In this document: positions 24,593 through 38,504 of the stretch, one piece after another | Layout: each line of letters starts with the position of its first letter | Position numbering within the stretch: position 1 is the first letter of the stretch | From: Puffinus mauretanicus | Taxonomy: Eukaryota; Chordata; Aves; Procellariiformes; Procellariidae | Direction: 5' to 3' | NCBI GenBank assembly: GCA_023333565.1 | Contig: JAJKFH010004053.1 | Location: 2,542,001 to 2,606,000, forward strand | Length of the DNA: 64,000 nucleotides | The notes under the pieces: model-generated | Told to the model about the DNA's origin: nothing | Databases searched by the model: none | The model's input: the letters and a program-made list of their open reading frames with translations, nothing else | Translations under genes and position numbers: made by a program

Positions 24593-27500
24593 AGAAGCAA
24601 TGTGGAAGCCAGTGGAGTGGTTCAGAGGAAGACGTAGCTATTACTCACAGATCTCTGAAATAACAAAAAGAGAATGAGATGAAAATAATGCAGGCCAGGG
24701 AGGAGGCAGAGACAATGCTTGAGGTGGAGATGCTAACACGGGGAAAAAGGTATTATTCACAGGGTCAATGAGAAAGATGTTGTGTTTCATTTTGCAAATC
24801 ATATATGAAATCTGTTATTGAGAAACAAAGTAAAGCTTTTAAATAGTATGTTTGCAAGTTCAAGCGTGATCAAACATAACTTATGATAAAAATCTAAGTT
24901 ACTGAAAAGGTGATTTGAAATAATCATGCAAGCACAAGAAAGCTATTAAGCCCTTGATAGCTCTGGCAAAGAGGGCAATAAGGGCATATCCAATTTAGAT
25001 TACAAACAGTGAGAACCATCATATTTTAGACTTCATTATATGTTGCCTGTAGAGTGATTTATTTCATTGAGAGATTGTAGCAAGTGAGGTTGTAGCAAAA
25101 CAGGGGATCACTCTCCAGACAATGTTGTTGTCCCTGTGTGTGACACACTATGTTTGCACATTTCTTATGTTTCCTCATCAATAATTTCTTGTGTAATTAA
25201 CCAAAACTAGTGAGGCATGCGCTCAAATTAGACAGCTTCAAAGGCAAAAGGATTTGCTTTGGTCAGTGGTCCCTAGCCAGTGATCTCTCCAGTGAAGTGA
25301 AAGCACACAGCAGCTGAGAGGCAGCAGCTAAAAGAGATGTCATGGTTGCTCCCCCCACATCCGAATTTGCAAGCACTTGACTTTAACAGTGAAAATCTAT
25401 ACAAACAGGCGTGGTTCATGCAGTGCAGTTTTTGGCTCTGGGACCCTGTTTTCCTCTGTTGTGGTCTTTCACCTCCTAATTCTCATTGTCCTTCAAATTC
25501 TCTTGCCTGAGCAGAGGACCCCAGGCAGCAGGTGGGCGGCATGGTCCTGAACACCATGTCATGCTTGGCAAGGCTCCTCCTGGGAAGGGGTAGAGGCTCG
25601 GGAGGACATTGCTACTACTGTAACATTTAAGTAGATGGTTGACTGGAAAGCACCTGATTTTGGCTGCTTTTCCTCTGTCCCTGGCACACATGCTCCCTCT
25701 TGGTTGTTGCTGAAGGAGGACCCCCAGTTTGCTGACAGAGCTAGGCAAAGAGGTTTGTGCACCTGGGGCTCTGTAGGACCTTCGAAGAGCTGACAGAAAA
25801 TGTAGTTTGGAAATTCATTGGTCTGTGGAGGCTAAATATCTTCCACTAGATAGAAAAATCAGAAAGTCCTCACATTTATTATACTCAGCCTGCCTGAAAA
25901 AGTATGCCATGCTGCGCATGGGGATTTCATACAACCATTTCATCCCCTGGAGACACTGCCCAGCGGTGAAGTTACATTTTTTAAAATGCTCATAGTTATT
26001 TGGAGACAAGGCTTTACCATGAGGAAAATTAACATCACCAGGGTACCGGGACATTACCTGGTGTTGCAAGTAAAGCTCAGATAAACTGTCTGTGTCCCTG
26101 ATTGTGAAGCCTTGTCCAGCTCCTCAGCTAATGGAGAGTCACTCTGATCTCACTGTTAGGAGCTGGCTACATGGCATTACAAGAAGAAGTGCAGCAGAAA
26201 CCACTTATGCCCCTTGTTCCTCCTTCACTGACACATCACTGGCCCATGCCACCTGGGTGCCCCAAGGCACAACTCTCCCATCCCAGAGCAGCAACCAAAC
26301 ACCCAACAGGAGCCCCTCCAATGTGGGACTGTGGCAGAGAGCCCCGAGCATGTGCCTACCCTCCCTCTGAGTATCACAGATGAACTGAGGGGGGAAGACA
26401 CAGAGGTTGCCCTGGTACAAAAGTCCACCTGCTCTCCAAAGACCCCCATTAGAAATTTCAGACAATTGAATAGATTTTTGTCACTGGCTGGACAAATGTT
26501 GGGCCTCGAGAATGTCAAATATAGCATGGCTGTTGTGACACTTCTGCAGCAGCACATCAAGTCCAAAGCCAAGCTTACTTGCAGGTATGTGATTTTGTTT
26601 TACATCTCCATTTCTGTTATAAATTGCAGGAAGAGTGGACTGTAGATAGCTGTAGGGACAAGGTCAGCACCAAGAGAATAGACATCAAATATTCAAAATA
26701 ATGTGATTACAGAATGTGCCGACTTGAGAAGGAAATTTCTATTTTGGGGGTATATTAGAAGCAACTCAAAGGCTTTCTGTTTCACCTCTTATGCTCCACA
26801 TGTGCTGCCTTTCTTGACATTTTCCTACAGCCTGATGTCCCCTGGAGAGCTGGCTGGGTTTGTTAGGTACAACAGGTCAGACCTGCCAACGTGTTGGGAT
26901 AACAGGGTTTTTGCACTTCCCCCTAGAAGCAAGGAGGTGGGTATAGAAGAAACTCTCCATTCACTGTTCTTAAGCAAGGCTAGGCAAATCTTGCAAAATA
27001 TTTAGTCTGAATATTACCACAAATGTTCAAATTATTTACCTCCAACATACTGCCTCTTTTATCTGTTCCTCTTCTGCAATAATTCATAAAACAGAGTTTT
27101 GCTGCCACAGTTATTTACAGGAAGAAAGTATCAATATAACATGCATGAATATTCACATAATGATAAAATTTCACATTTACAAGCAATAATGTACACCAAC
27201 ACATTCATTAAGCTACATGAAAAAAATACTGCCATGTGACTTATCCAGCCAATGGCAAATAGCTATTGCATCTCAAGTACCGAGTGTTCACAAGGTACTA
27301 TAAATGAGCAGTACAAAGAGACAAATCCATTAACATTTGTAGAATGCACTGACTAATACATGATTTTAATGAAATGGAATTGTGAAGTTATTTTTATTAA
27401 TGACATTTATGAATTAGAGTACTTGTGCAAGTGCTGTAACAGTAGAGAAAACTACTATCCCACAAGTAGAGAAACAGGTTATAGTCACAGAATAAACTGC

Positions 27501-30500
27501 TATGTAATATTATTATTCTCTGTAGTTTTATTTTCATTTTATAGTAAAACCTGTGATGAAACTCTTTCCAACTATCAACAATGTTTCTTCTTCCAGAAGA
27601 CATAGGCCCTGCCAATCTCATACAATATCTGAAATCTCTGGTGTATTTTTATATGAAAGGTGGCAGTTTTTTAAGCTAGTGTCTTCACCTTAATCATTAC
27701 AGTATTTTTATATACTAAACCATCAAAAGTACATGCAAAATGGGGCTAGAAACAAATATTTTTAGCACTTCATTTTTGAAATGTACATTTCCTTGAAGCA
27801 GGACATACAAGCAACACTCCTTAAGAGTGATAAAGGGCTCGGTCCTGCAGAGTGATAAAGGAGACTATAATGGGTAAGGAGATCCTGAAGCAATTTTATG
27901 TACAACTCTACTATCATCCCTTTATTCCTTGATGCCAGTTTAATTCTCATCTGAAGTGCAGGTAAGAGCCCTGGCTGATAAGGACTTTCAGGGAGGTGTT
28001 GCAGAGGTAAGCTCTGAGCTATTGCATGTAAAAGACCAGGTTATCAGATGAAAAGGTTTCAGTCAGTTTTAAAGGAAAATTATGACATAGGTTCATATAA
28101 AGTGAACATAAAATAAACCTAGAGAGCTTGTACATGTATATTGAAGACAATAAATAGTATTTGGAGCACTGTCAATAAGGTTTTTTTAAAAAGCTTTAAA
28201 ATAGTAAACCTGCTTGTTCCTTATGCAAACTCTCCAAAATACACCTACTATAAACACTTACTGTCAGTTAATAACCAATAATAACCTTAACAAAAGCAAA
28301 ACCTAATTTTACATGCTGTGACTTCCCACTCTGCCCATCTTCCCTCTATTAGTTTTCTTGCTCCTCTCCCCTGAACTGACTGTTTTTCCCAATCCCCAAG
28401 CCTCTTTACCCAGAGCAAGCTTTGCACAGGAGCCCTGGTCCCCTGGCAATCAAAGCACATGCTCCTTTGACCTTCCTTCAGCAATGCATGCTGCTGGCAA
28501 TAATGCCTCAGAACCTCCCGTTTCATGTTAGCACGGCATTTTCTGCACAGCTTTCCTTCCCACTTTTGGAATGAAATGGAAACTCTGTATCTGAAGATGT
28601 AGCCCCTATCTCCCCTGTAGATCATCCATTGAGGATAGCAGATTTGTTCCTTGATTTTTGCACATTCTAAATGAACAATTTCTGTACCACGTTGCTAGAG
28701 CATAGTACTTAATCTCATTAATTTAGCATTTGTCCATTTTGTTTGTTGTGAAGACAAGGAAGAGAGGGAGGAGTTTTCTAGTAGCTCATCCTGTAGGAAC
28801 GTTACAGTACCATTTTACTCCCAGCGAGTTATTTTTTTACTCGATGCACAACCAGTATGCTTTTTCTCTTCTTCATCAGAACAGCTCTCAGCCCCACCAC
28901 GTTTAATCATCACAGTCGTATTTTAAACTTTGGGATAGCTTTGTAACTTCTAGAGAGCACAGCTAACAGGCAGGTAAGATGCCTTACCACCTTATGAGTT
29001 TTTCTTAAGCTTCGTTTAACAAACACAGAATTTCCAGAGTTCAAGTTTGTCAAATAAATATGTCTGCTCTGGTCCTCCTTTTGAATTGTTTCTTCTCTGT
29101 TTGTTTAGTCAGGGACTGAAGCAGTAAGTGTGGCAAAGCTCAAATTGTATTGGCATGGGACAAAGGCAACCTGGTATTGCCTCCGGAGTGCAAGGAAACA
29201 TATCATTGTTTCCCACCTGAGTCCAGATGATACTATTTCAGGAATAATATGTCACATTGAGAATACTTTAATTTTTAATCTAGCTTCTGAGTTCTGAGAG
29301 ATCACAGCTGTCATATGGGTGAGGTCCCTGATATGACTATAAACAATTACTTCATCAATATTTGCTTTGCCAAAGTTTTACATCTCTCTCCATTTATTTA
29401 CAAGCCTCTGAAAAGTCTCTATAACCCTTAAAAACTTAGGCTCCCTGGAGAACGGTGAAAGCAAATTTAATTGGGTAGCACTGTCTAAGGCTGTTTGCCA
29501 GGACTCTGTAGAATGGTCTGCTGAGGTTATATATTTTGTTCTGCTTAGTCTGTCTGTCATTTAATTTATTCCTGGCATTGGGTAGACATCCAATATTGTA
29601 ACAGTGCCTAGCTCCCCATAATAAATACAGGATCTCACAGTGCTGCCTAGCTTTGTGCCTCGCACAACGGTGACACAGGGGCCGTGTGATGGACAGGTGA
29701 CTTCCCCAGCCAAGGTGTCTAGTCTGCGCTGTCCCCTACACTTCATTCAGGTCCCTTGTGATGCGGCAACTGAGCAGAAGCTCTCCTACGTTTGCTCCTT
29801 GTACAGGATTGATTTTTGGAGAACACAGGCTTGAGATCTCTCTCTCAGCTCTGCTTTCTGCTCCGGGGACAGATTGTCACGCACAGCCATTGCTTTTACA
29901 CGGATCTTTGTCTGCCAGGACAGAATGGGGTCCACAGTGGGATCCTCTGAAGGAGAACTAGCCTTTTTAACCACATTAATCCTATCGCTGTGAAGTTCTA
30001 TAACATTTGAATCACAGCTTTGGATCTCGTGGTCAATTTTTTATATCCATGATACACAGGTAATATTTCTTGGATGTCCAGCTAAGAAGGTTTCTCAGAA
30101 CAGATTGAAACTTGTTTGTACACAAGGAAGAAAAATACATCGTTTTCTTATTTCATAACATCTAAAATGAGGAAAACAATAGATTCCACAATTCAACAAC
30201 AAATTACGGTTTCAGGCACAAGCGGTCTAGTTCTCTCTTGCTATTCCTTTCTTACAGGATTCTTATTTCGTCCTTACTTCTAAGAAAGAAACTGTGTTAT
30301 GTGAGAAGTGTAGTGGTTTCCTTACAGGATACAGCACCTTTTTGGCTTTTTTCCTTTCGTCTGCTTTCTCCTCTCCCCTGAAGGTTGACTAACCTTCTTT
30401 CTTTATTCCTTCAGTGTTTCAGAGAAGCAATTTCAGTGGGATCTGCCCAGGAGTGCAATCCTCTATGTCTTTGCATACTCAGTGGCATATACTCTTTTGG

Positions 30501-31119
30501 TCTATACTCATGGGCACACAAATTACCAGATAACTCCTGTTTGGAAACAGTCTCTCAGAATATGCCGGGTCCTGTTAGCATTGTCTTCCTCTGTGCCAGA
30601 AAGCCAGAAAGGTTTCTGCAAAACTTAAGGACAGTCACCAATAACATGGTGGATACAATATTAGCATCGAAAACCATGACCACCATTGCTCTACATACAT
30701 TTATTCCTGTCATTGATGGAATGAATATCAAAAAGTTATCATGTAACTTGAGACGAATCTCATTGTGGACTGTGACTGTTATACCAGCTTCAATTCTGCA
30801 GTGACAAATCTTTCAGAAGACACTGGAGAGCCTGATTTTTATCTCTGCACACTTTTACTGACCGTGATGAGCTTGAATAAATATGGATGTTCCCTTTCTC
30901 TTAACTTCTCAATTAACCACTGACATCAGGCTAAATATGGCAAAAAAAAAAAAAATGTACTAAATGTATATTTCTTCACACTTTTCACTTCCGATTTGAC
31001 TGCAATTCTATCATTCCACTAACATCATTTTCTTAGTTGTAGTTTCTTAGCAGAGTATAATATATAGATTAAAGACACTCTTGTCAGTATCTCAGTACCA
31101 TAATATATTTATCTTGACA
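24593..31119. other. Unique non-coding sequence
   Basis: No gene or RNA is recognised. The largest frame is 139 codons (plus, 30385-30804), hydrophobic at its start but without any known motif. Others near 26092-26645 overlap each other on both strands. The short unit gagtgataaag appears twice near 27824-27861. Confidence 0.5.
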
Positions 31120-31250
31120 AAACCCATGTGAGGTCAGGAAATGTCTACTATATCTCTGACAGATGCAGACCTGAGACACAGAGAGACTAAATGCTTTTTC
31201 TCAGGTTACAAGGGATGTCTGCGGCAGGGTGGGGCACAGATCCCTACATT
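31120..31250 (-). repeat. MIR-like SINE remnant
   Basis: The plus strand reads like the reverse complement of a MIR-type SINE. 'aacccatgtgaggtcag' matches the aaccctatgaggtagg block. 'acagatgcagacctgagacacagagaga' matches the acagatgaggaaactgaggcacagagag block. The following 'ttctcaggttacaagg' and 'ggcagggtggggcacagatccc' match the ccaaggtcacacag and ggcagagctgggattcgaac blocks. The order is right and divergence is high, as expected for an ancient repeat. Confidence 0.6.
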
Positions 31251-31968
31251 AATGCCCTTACCAGTGAAAGGCCTTTCCTTTGTCACGGCTGGTCATTCGA
31301 GTAGATAATGAATCCTTGTTTACTTCTAAGAATACGTTGATGATACAAAAGATTTCCCATTTTCACTCACACTGCTGAAAAACAGCATGGACTCGGGTTT
31401 CAAGCTGCAGTATCTCGATATGACAAGTTCGGAAAGGCAGTGAGCATCACTGCAAGAGCCAGGACATGGTCATGGCATGCCTATCAGTCTCCTTCTAGAG
31501 AGGGCACTGAGAAGGGTATTTTTATAACACGAGAGGTCAGCAAAGAAGTATCTTGCCCATGGACGCATACAGAATTCAAGATTTAGCTAAATTCAGTTCT
31601 TAATTAAAAATATGAAGAAAAGGAGAAAGTATCAATGGGTGTGCTGTGGAAAATACACTGAAATCTATAATTTCTGTTGCAGTTGATATCTGTTGTTAAA
31701 CTGTCCTGACAAATCATGTTTTATATTGACAAAAAGTAACACTTTTGTTCTTCTGTGGCATCAGCTGAAAATGAGGAAAATAATGGGCTTTGCATTTAGG
31801 TTGCAATTACATTTAGGATGAAGGCTTTTCTGTTACTACTTAAAATTTCATTTAAAAAAAAAAAAAAGCCAGCTTAGTGTAGAATCAGCACCTGGGGTTT
31901 TTTTCAGTGTGGTTATGTTTTTTAGTACATTATTTAGATAGACTGGGAGAGGAGTATGTTGTTATAAT

Positions 31969-32062
31969 GGCCTGCCCAAGGCCACATATTGAATAAGTGA
32001 CTCAAACTGGGTTAGGATTTAGGACCTTTTTGATTTCTAATCTGTCATACCATTGCCCACAG
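31969..32062 (-). repeat. MIR-like SINE remnant, core block
   Basis: 'ggcctgcccaaggccacatattgaataagtgac' matches the cttgcccaaggtcacacagctagtaagtggc block of MIR read in reverse. It is followed by 'gggttaggatttaggac' for the gggattcgaacc block. It lies about 700 bases from another MIR-like piece in the same orientation, with unrelated sequence between, so they are probably separate insertions. Confidence 0.6.
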
Positions 32063-34159
32063 GGGCTCCACTGTATTTTTGGTGAGAGACTAAGACCATC
32101 TCTAGATTAGCTATCATTAGTTGTTTAAACCTCGTGAAAATACTGTGTAACAGCAGCACAACAACATTGTGGTTTCCACTGCATCTTGCTAGACAAGCAC
32201 CTCTTAAAACAATTTTTGTAGGTTAAAGGATTTTTTTCAGCATTTCTTCCATATTTTTAAGTCTACTAGGGAAAATAGGAGTTCATACACCCTACCCTCC
32301 CACTAAGAATATGAGCCAAATTTTTAAAAACAAAATCCAAATTCTATGCATCTTAAACAGAAAAATACGACATTTGTGAAATTCAACTTTTGCACTTACC
32401 AATCGACATTCAGAACAACGACGTCATCAGTCTTTATTGGATTTATAAAAGATTATTGATGTCGCAAAACCAACCGTCTTAAGCTCTCATTGACTTCAGT
32501 GGAAGTGTGAGCACTTAGTCTAGACCAGCAAAGACACTTAGAGGTCTTGTGAAAATCAAACGTGTTAGTGTTAGTAGTCTCAATGCTTTTTTTTTTAAAA
32601 AAAAAATGGATGTGGATGTGAGGGTACTCACTTGCAGAAAGAGTGTAACACTTCTTACACTTACAGTATTTGCATCTATCTCATATATTGTATGTTTTTA
32701 TAATGTTGTGTGGTTTCAAGCCATCATTAAACAGGCATGTAGTCCTCTCTGATATCTCTACAGTTATGTAGTATTATGAAAATCATTTCAATAGCACATT
32801 CAAAAGCACTGTGCTCCAAAAATATGTAGTGGTAAAGCCTAAGGCTCTCTTTCTCAAAAACAAAGCCTGAAACTCTATTTTTCAATAACACAAGGTAGCA
32901 AAATAATCTGAGTATTTTATGTTTTTCATTCAGAAACATCTTGAAAACTGAAAAATTTTTTTGTTAAATAGAATTTTTTACTTTTTTCAAGTTCTGAGAT
33001 TTTCTTTAGTCAAGAACTCACACAAATGAGGGTTGTTTTCCTTTCCCTTGTTGTTTTTCCCTAATTATCACAGGGAAAATGAGGCAAAGAAAAAAAGTGA
33101 AACTATAGATAAAGTTCTAAAACACTAAAAGAATAGGTATTCAGCTTTTCAAAAACCAAAAATATGGTTTCTATTTCTGCTTCATGGCTGGGAAAACAAA
33201 AAAAATTCTAACACTTCAAAAGTTTTTAAAAACTTTTTGAACTGTTAAAATGTTTTTTTTTTTTATGCTACCCACCACATATAATTATAATTTACATCTT
33301 ACTTGTGATGAAAAGAAAAGTTTGCTCTTGATTTCAGGACTTTGTCCAGTCTTTCAAGATGAATGAATAAAAAAAGCTGTGAGATCAATGATGAGGCAAC
33401 AATTGCTTATTCAATCCATTCCTTCTTCCTTTAATTTTGTTCTGCCAAGAAAATGGAATAACTACTAGGGGGAAAAAAAAATCAACAAAAGGAAAAGCTC
33501 TGGTAAGGATTCTAAGACAGACCCTAACTATAGTGAATTGCATTCTTTCTTACATTATCAATTACAGGCTTTTTTAATTAGTTTACCACAACCTATGCAG
33601 TGGACTGTGCCATTCAGAGGGTGGGTTTCTAATTAGTGAAGGGGCTTGCTGCAGTATCTGTTGTGCAAACCCCAGGAACAGTGCCATGTCCTGACACTGG
33701 GAGAAAAAACCCTCCATAAAACTGACAGCAAGATCAGAAATCTGATCGACTATGCAAACACATGTAAGTGCTTTTTTCCACTGCTCCACACAGGTGGGAA
33801 GAGCAGAGCATGCCACTGCACATCCTTACAGAGGATTTAGATTCAGGTAGGGTCCAAGAATTGGCATCACCTAAATATCAACAATCCACTTCTTGCTCTT
33901 TGGTGTTGCAACATTTCACACAATACAGGATCAGAGTGAACCAGTTCTGTTTCTGTTTTAAGATGCACACTCACTGCTACCCACTAAACCTTACTGGGTG
34001 CAAGGTGGAAGGACAAAATAAAAGCTTTCCAGCTTTACAACACATTGCACATGGCTGCTGAGTGAGATTTAGCATCCAACATCCCTCTTGTTTTTGATCT
34101 ACTGCAGGTACAGCAAAGCTAACTAATCCATCAGTTTCTGAGTCATAAGTGGTTTTTGG
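32063..34159. other. Unique AT-rich non-coding sequence
   Basis: No gene is recognised; frames of 60-97 codons are unremarkable. A short piece at 32485-32512 (ctcattgacttcagtggaag) resembles the core of an old amniote repeat. Several poly-A and poly-T runs are present. Confidence 0.5.
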
Positions 34160-34250
34160 CTCGCGTAGCTCACGCTTGAGCGAAGGTTTCGCTGTGAGTG
34201 GCGATACTCGCTGAGCTCATGGCTGGGGAAATGCTGGAGGCAACGGTCTG
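34160..34250. other. Compact CpG-dense segment with hairpin
   Basis: Eight CpGs fall within about 90 bases of otherwise AT-rich DNA. Inside it, AGCGAA (34179-34184) and TTCGCT (34188-34193) pair around a 3-base loop. Outside them CTCAC (34169-34173) and GTGAG (34194-34198) extend the stem across a 5-base bulge. It is too short for a typical microRNA precursor. A small regulatory element or a decayed GC-rich insert is possible. Confidence 0.4.
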
Positions 34251-37200
34251 AGACTGACATTTAATAATGAACTGCAATTCACAGGTGAAGGAAGACCACC
34301 CATTTAGGTGATCTGTTACTCAAAACGCTCTGCTTACCATTGGTGGCTGGGGTGCTCTTATTTCCATCTCAATTTCAAAGAAAATGGGTTATCTTCTGTT
34401 CCCACTGTAATAGGTGCTTTGTCCTGTTATAGTTACAGTCAAAGGTCTCTCTTTTTGTTTTCACTGTTCCGCAACTTTGCTCCCATTTTGCTCATGATGA
34501 TATTCAATAATAGCAACTACTAGGAGCCTTTTTATACAAGCTCTGCTTTGATTTGTAACACAAGGATATGTCCATAGGCAGCTGAGGCTAAGTCGTTCTG
34601 TAAGCTAATCTGGAGGGAAGCATCACGAGTAAATTGAGAAGGTTGAAATCTTTCTGATACCAACGTAATCGACAACACCTCAAAAAGAGAAAATGGAAAC
34701 ACTTTGCACACCCTATTTTGGGAAATCTCTCCTTTTTCTTTCCCTCCCTCCATGCTCACACAAGTTTTATTTTTAAATCTGCAGGCACAGTAGTGCAATT
34801 TTCATCACTATGATAGTCAGTGGCTGTGGAATGGCAATTTACATCACACTGCTATTTTGTGGGAAGCAAACCCAACTCTTCTTTATAAGGAACTTGCTCT
34901 ATTAGCAAGCTCATATTTAATATCTTTCCTGCCTGTATTAACTGGTGTATTTAAGATTTAATGCAATTTCTGTTGCAGTGCGACTATGCAAAGTTGGTTA
35001 ATCTACAACCATTTGTATTCAAAAGAATATTGGTGCTAAAGAAAGAAAGAAAGAAAGAAAGGTATACTCCATCACAAATACTTCCTGAGACATGAACATT
35101 AATAACATTTATATTTGGGGTTTCTTTTTGCTGTTGTTGCCAGGACCACACTCTCTCTCTCCAAGCACATTAACCTTGCTCTGTGCACGCACAAGGAATT
35201 AATTACAATATCTCAATATTTGTGGTGCTTTTGCTCTCCAGAAGCTCCCAAAATATTTTCCTCCAATGGTGTTTGAATAGATAGTCATAGATGGTTCAAA
35301 GCACCTTATCTGTGCTTCCAACAGAGCTACCTCCAGCAGTCTCTTGGGAGCACACACAGCTCCCAAGGACTAGATCAGGAATCAGAGTTCCTATTTTCAG
35401 TGCTCTTTGCTGCACCTGAGTAACGTATCTGACATAATCGGAGATAGGTGGTGCGAATAACACCACTTTACGTTATGAACTGGCATCAGTAGTGTTGGAA
35501 TAAGAACGCTCCATCATTTTTGCTAGCCTGGATACATAAATTACAGATATCATACAGGCACTAATTTTCAACTGCGAACACCATGTTTACAGAGTATCTT
35601 AAGTGCTTTCTTTTATGGCAAATCTCAGAAACAACAAGCTATGTGCAAAGATTCAACAAGAGTTGTGCCTTCTGTGATAATGTTGTTTCCTCTTCCTCTG
35701 TAAAGCCCAATATAATAGACACACTTCTCTGCCACAGTCTTGAGAAGAAAAAGGGATTCTGACCTCCTGGGTCAGTCCTGTGTGATCCAGCCTAAGAGTC
35801 GAAGGACATTACCATGGATACTTGATCCCTGGTGATTGGGGAAAGAGAGAAATTGCCTTTGAGTTAACAATCCACAGCCAGGTTTAAAGCTAACTTCAGA
35901 GGGATCTGGGAAAAGAAGCAAATCTGCTGTGCATAAGGATTCACTAGTGTTGAGCAGAACCTTTCCTGATAAGCAAGAGGAGGAGATGGCAAGAAAGCTT
36001 GCAGACCCATGCACCACTCCCAAGCTGTAAGGAAAGTGTCCTTGCAGATGTTCGTTTGTAACATCGCCTATTCAGCCAGATGCTGCCCCGTTAATGAGCA
36101 TCAGCGCTGGCACGTTGGTATCCAGTACATCGGTGCGACCAGGTGAAAGTCAGCCAGAGGAAAGCAGTCAGTGCCAAGCTCTGCTCAGGCACCATCTCTG
36201 TAACAGCGACAGAGCAAAACTGAGCGGATCAGCCTGAAGTATCACCATGTAAAGAAATTACCTGTGTTGTTCCAACAATAATGACTTTGTCTCAGATACA
36301 AATTTTTTTTCTGATAAGCGGGTATTTAAAGAAAGTGGGGGCGGGGGGCAAGGAAGGAGAAGGCATTATTTTTAAATAAGTAAATGCAAGGAGAGTAATG
36401 ATGATGAAAAATTACTTCAATGTTTGATGTAAGAGTGTGGTGCTCTGCTACTGAGATAAAAGTAAGATGATCAGCTGGGAAAAATGTATGGGAAAAATGT
36501 ATGAAGGTCTTACATTAAATTACGGAACTACACCAAAGCGGAGAAGCAACAAAGGAAACAGCACTTTCAGGACACCATCAAAGTCAGAAGGGAACATTTG
36601 AATCAAGGCCAAAAGGACAGATATCACTGTTGCCTTCAGCTTTCACCCTGCCATCAAAGGAGGACACCCTATGGTTCACTTTTAAGGGAAACCTACTGCA
36701 ATGTTGCGCATTTTGTCTTACCTCTTTTGTTCCTTTAAAGTAACATTAAAAATAGCATTTACTATAAAAAATGAAGCTGGAAGTCCTGAGTGACTCTTCC
36801 GAACAGTATTGTCAATTGTAAATGGTGGACCTAATTCTTATTTACACTAATGGTCTAGCAATAGAAAGGGGTCATCACCTTGATTTAATGTAGATTTGCA
36901 ATCACTTTCATCTTCTATTTTCAATAGAGAGAAAATCCTTGGAGTGAATGGTAGGAGTCCTGATATGCTTTAGGTCAACATGCTACAATGAGTGCTTCTT
37001 GGATTGCCACTGGCATGGAAAAAAATCCCAATTATAATAATTAAAAAAACCCCTCTGTGACTCAATTTCCACATGTGCACACAAGAAAAACAATCCTTGA
37101 AAATAAGGGAGATTAACTTGCAAAGTTAAGTTAAACATTAAAAGTTCAATCTAATTTTTGTTGGTTTAAATAAAGACATCATGGCAATGCAGAGCAGAAA

Positions 37201-38504
37201 TGTCCTTGAATTGTTTCTTTTTTAAGGCTACATTTTTTTTTTTTAATTAAAGAGTATTGAGATAAACTCTTTCCCATACCTTTGCTGTAAACACAAAATC
37301 TTGAGGTTTGGGAATAAATGGGTAACAAGAACAAGGCATATTGGAAGGAGGGGTATGCCTGCTTGTGTAGAATGATTCAAATCACTCAATTTTCATTAAG
37401 AAAAAACAAACGCTGAACATTTGAGCATATTTTAAAGCCAACTGCAGCATGTTTGTTGCAGCATGCCTCTGTTGCTTCCTCTGTGTAGACCAGCCCTGTA
37501 GCTTTCAACCCAGAATAGAGCTCTCTCTTCCCAGCTTGCCAGCAATCCTTAGGCAATGCCACCAATGATTTTCGTTACGGTTTGAATAATAAATCCTTAT
37601 AACCAAGAAGTATCAAAGATGTAACATGGACCACCATTATGAGACCACGTACCACATCACTTGCCTCCCTTTCCTGTTTCTGTGTGGTGTATTTGAGGTC
37701 TATAGTTAGAGTTTGCTATTTTGCGATATAGTGTCTGAAATGAATTAAAGGTTTGGCACTTTTCACGTGTTATGCAGATATATTTCCCCTGTTACTACAT
37801 TCTTCACCACACATTAGGTGTCAGAATGCACAGCACATTGCAGGCGAGATGGGTGTTGTTTTTACAAAAATAAAAACTGTGAAATGGAGATTTTTTAATG
37901 ATTTAGAATACAGCATATTTTTGGATCGTACGAATAATCTATGAGACTTTCTTAAAAATAAAAAAGCAACAAGTTCTGCCTTCTTTTTCTACTTACGCTG
38001 TAATGATTTAAATTTCTCAAAGCATATGGTGAGAATCAGAATTATCCCTTCTCCACCTACTACTCACAATTTTTTGCCTACTGATTTCAGCACTTAATCT
38101 ATAGTGCTAAAACCAATTAGTGATACATCAAAGGTTTTTGCAGTTGTAAATTTTGGACCACTACAGAACATTAGCACATGAGCTCCTCATTATAGGCACA
38201 GATATATGTGATCTTTGATCCATGTGATAAAAGATACATTCAAAATATGTTTTCTTTGGCAACCTTACAATCTCCTAATTGAGGGAAAAAAGCTAATTAT
38301 ATAGTTCTTTGCAAGGCTGGAATCTGCTGTAATAAGGATTGTACACAAAAACTAAGTTGTAAAGAGAAAGGCTAATTTCACTTTTTTCCTTTTTTTCTGA
38401 AATTTTTGCTTTCTAAAGTTGTAGAAAATTATTTTTCACAAATCATAGGCTCTAGTGAATGGTTTGAGGTTTCAGGGAGTTTGCTGGATTAATATTCTGA
38501 ACAA
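34251..38504. other. Unique non-coding sequence
   Basis: No gene or RNA is recognised. Contents worth naming are a GAAA microsatellite, a duplicated 13-base unit (gggaaaaatgtat) near 36477-36502, and a G-rich run near 36337-36350. A short piece near 36826-36853 (ggacctaattcttatttacac) resembles an old amniote repeat end. Open frames are under 90 codons. Confidence 0.5.
35041..35060. repeat. (GAAA)5 microsatellite
   Basis: Five perfect GAAA units. This is an ordinary simple repeat. Confidence 0.9.

Noticed and set aside
30385..30804. 139-codon plus-strand frame with hydrophobic start
   Set aside because: No known motif and no paralogue-like pattern. The length is expected occasionally by chance in 64 kb.
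34169..34198. MicroRNA precursor
   Set aside because: The bulged stem is only 11 base pairs, far short of a typical precursor.
35367..35440. MIR-like head (ggactagatcaggaatcag followed by ttcctattttcagtgctctt)
   Set aside because: The resemblance is real but too short and diverged to list as a feature without a profile search.
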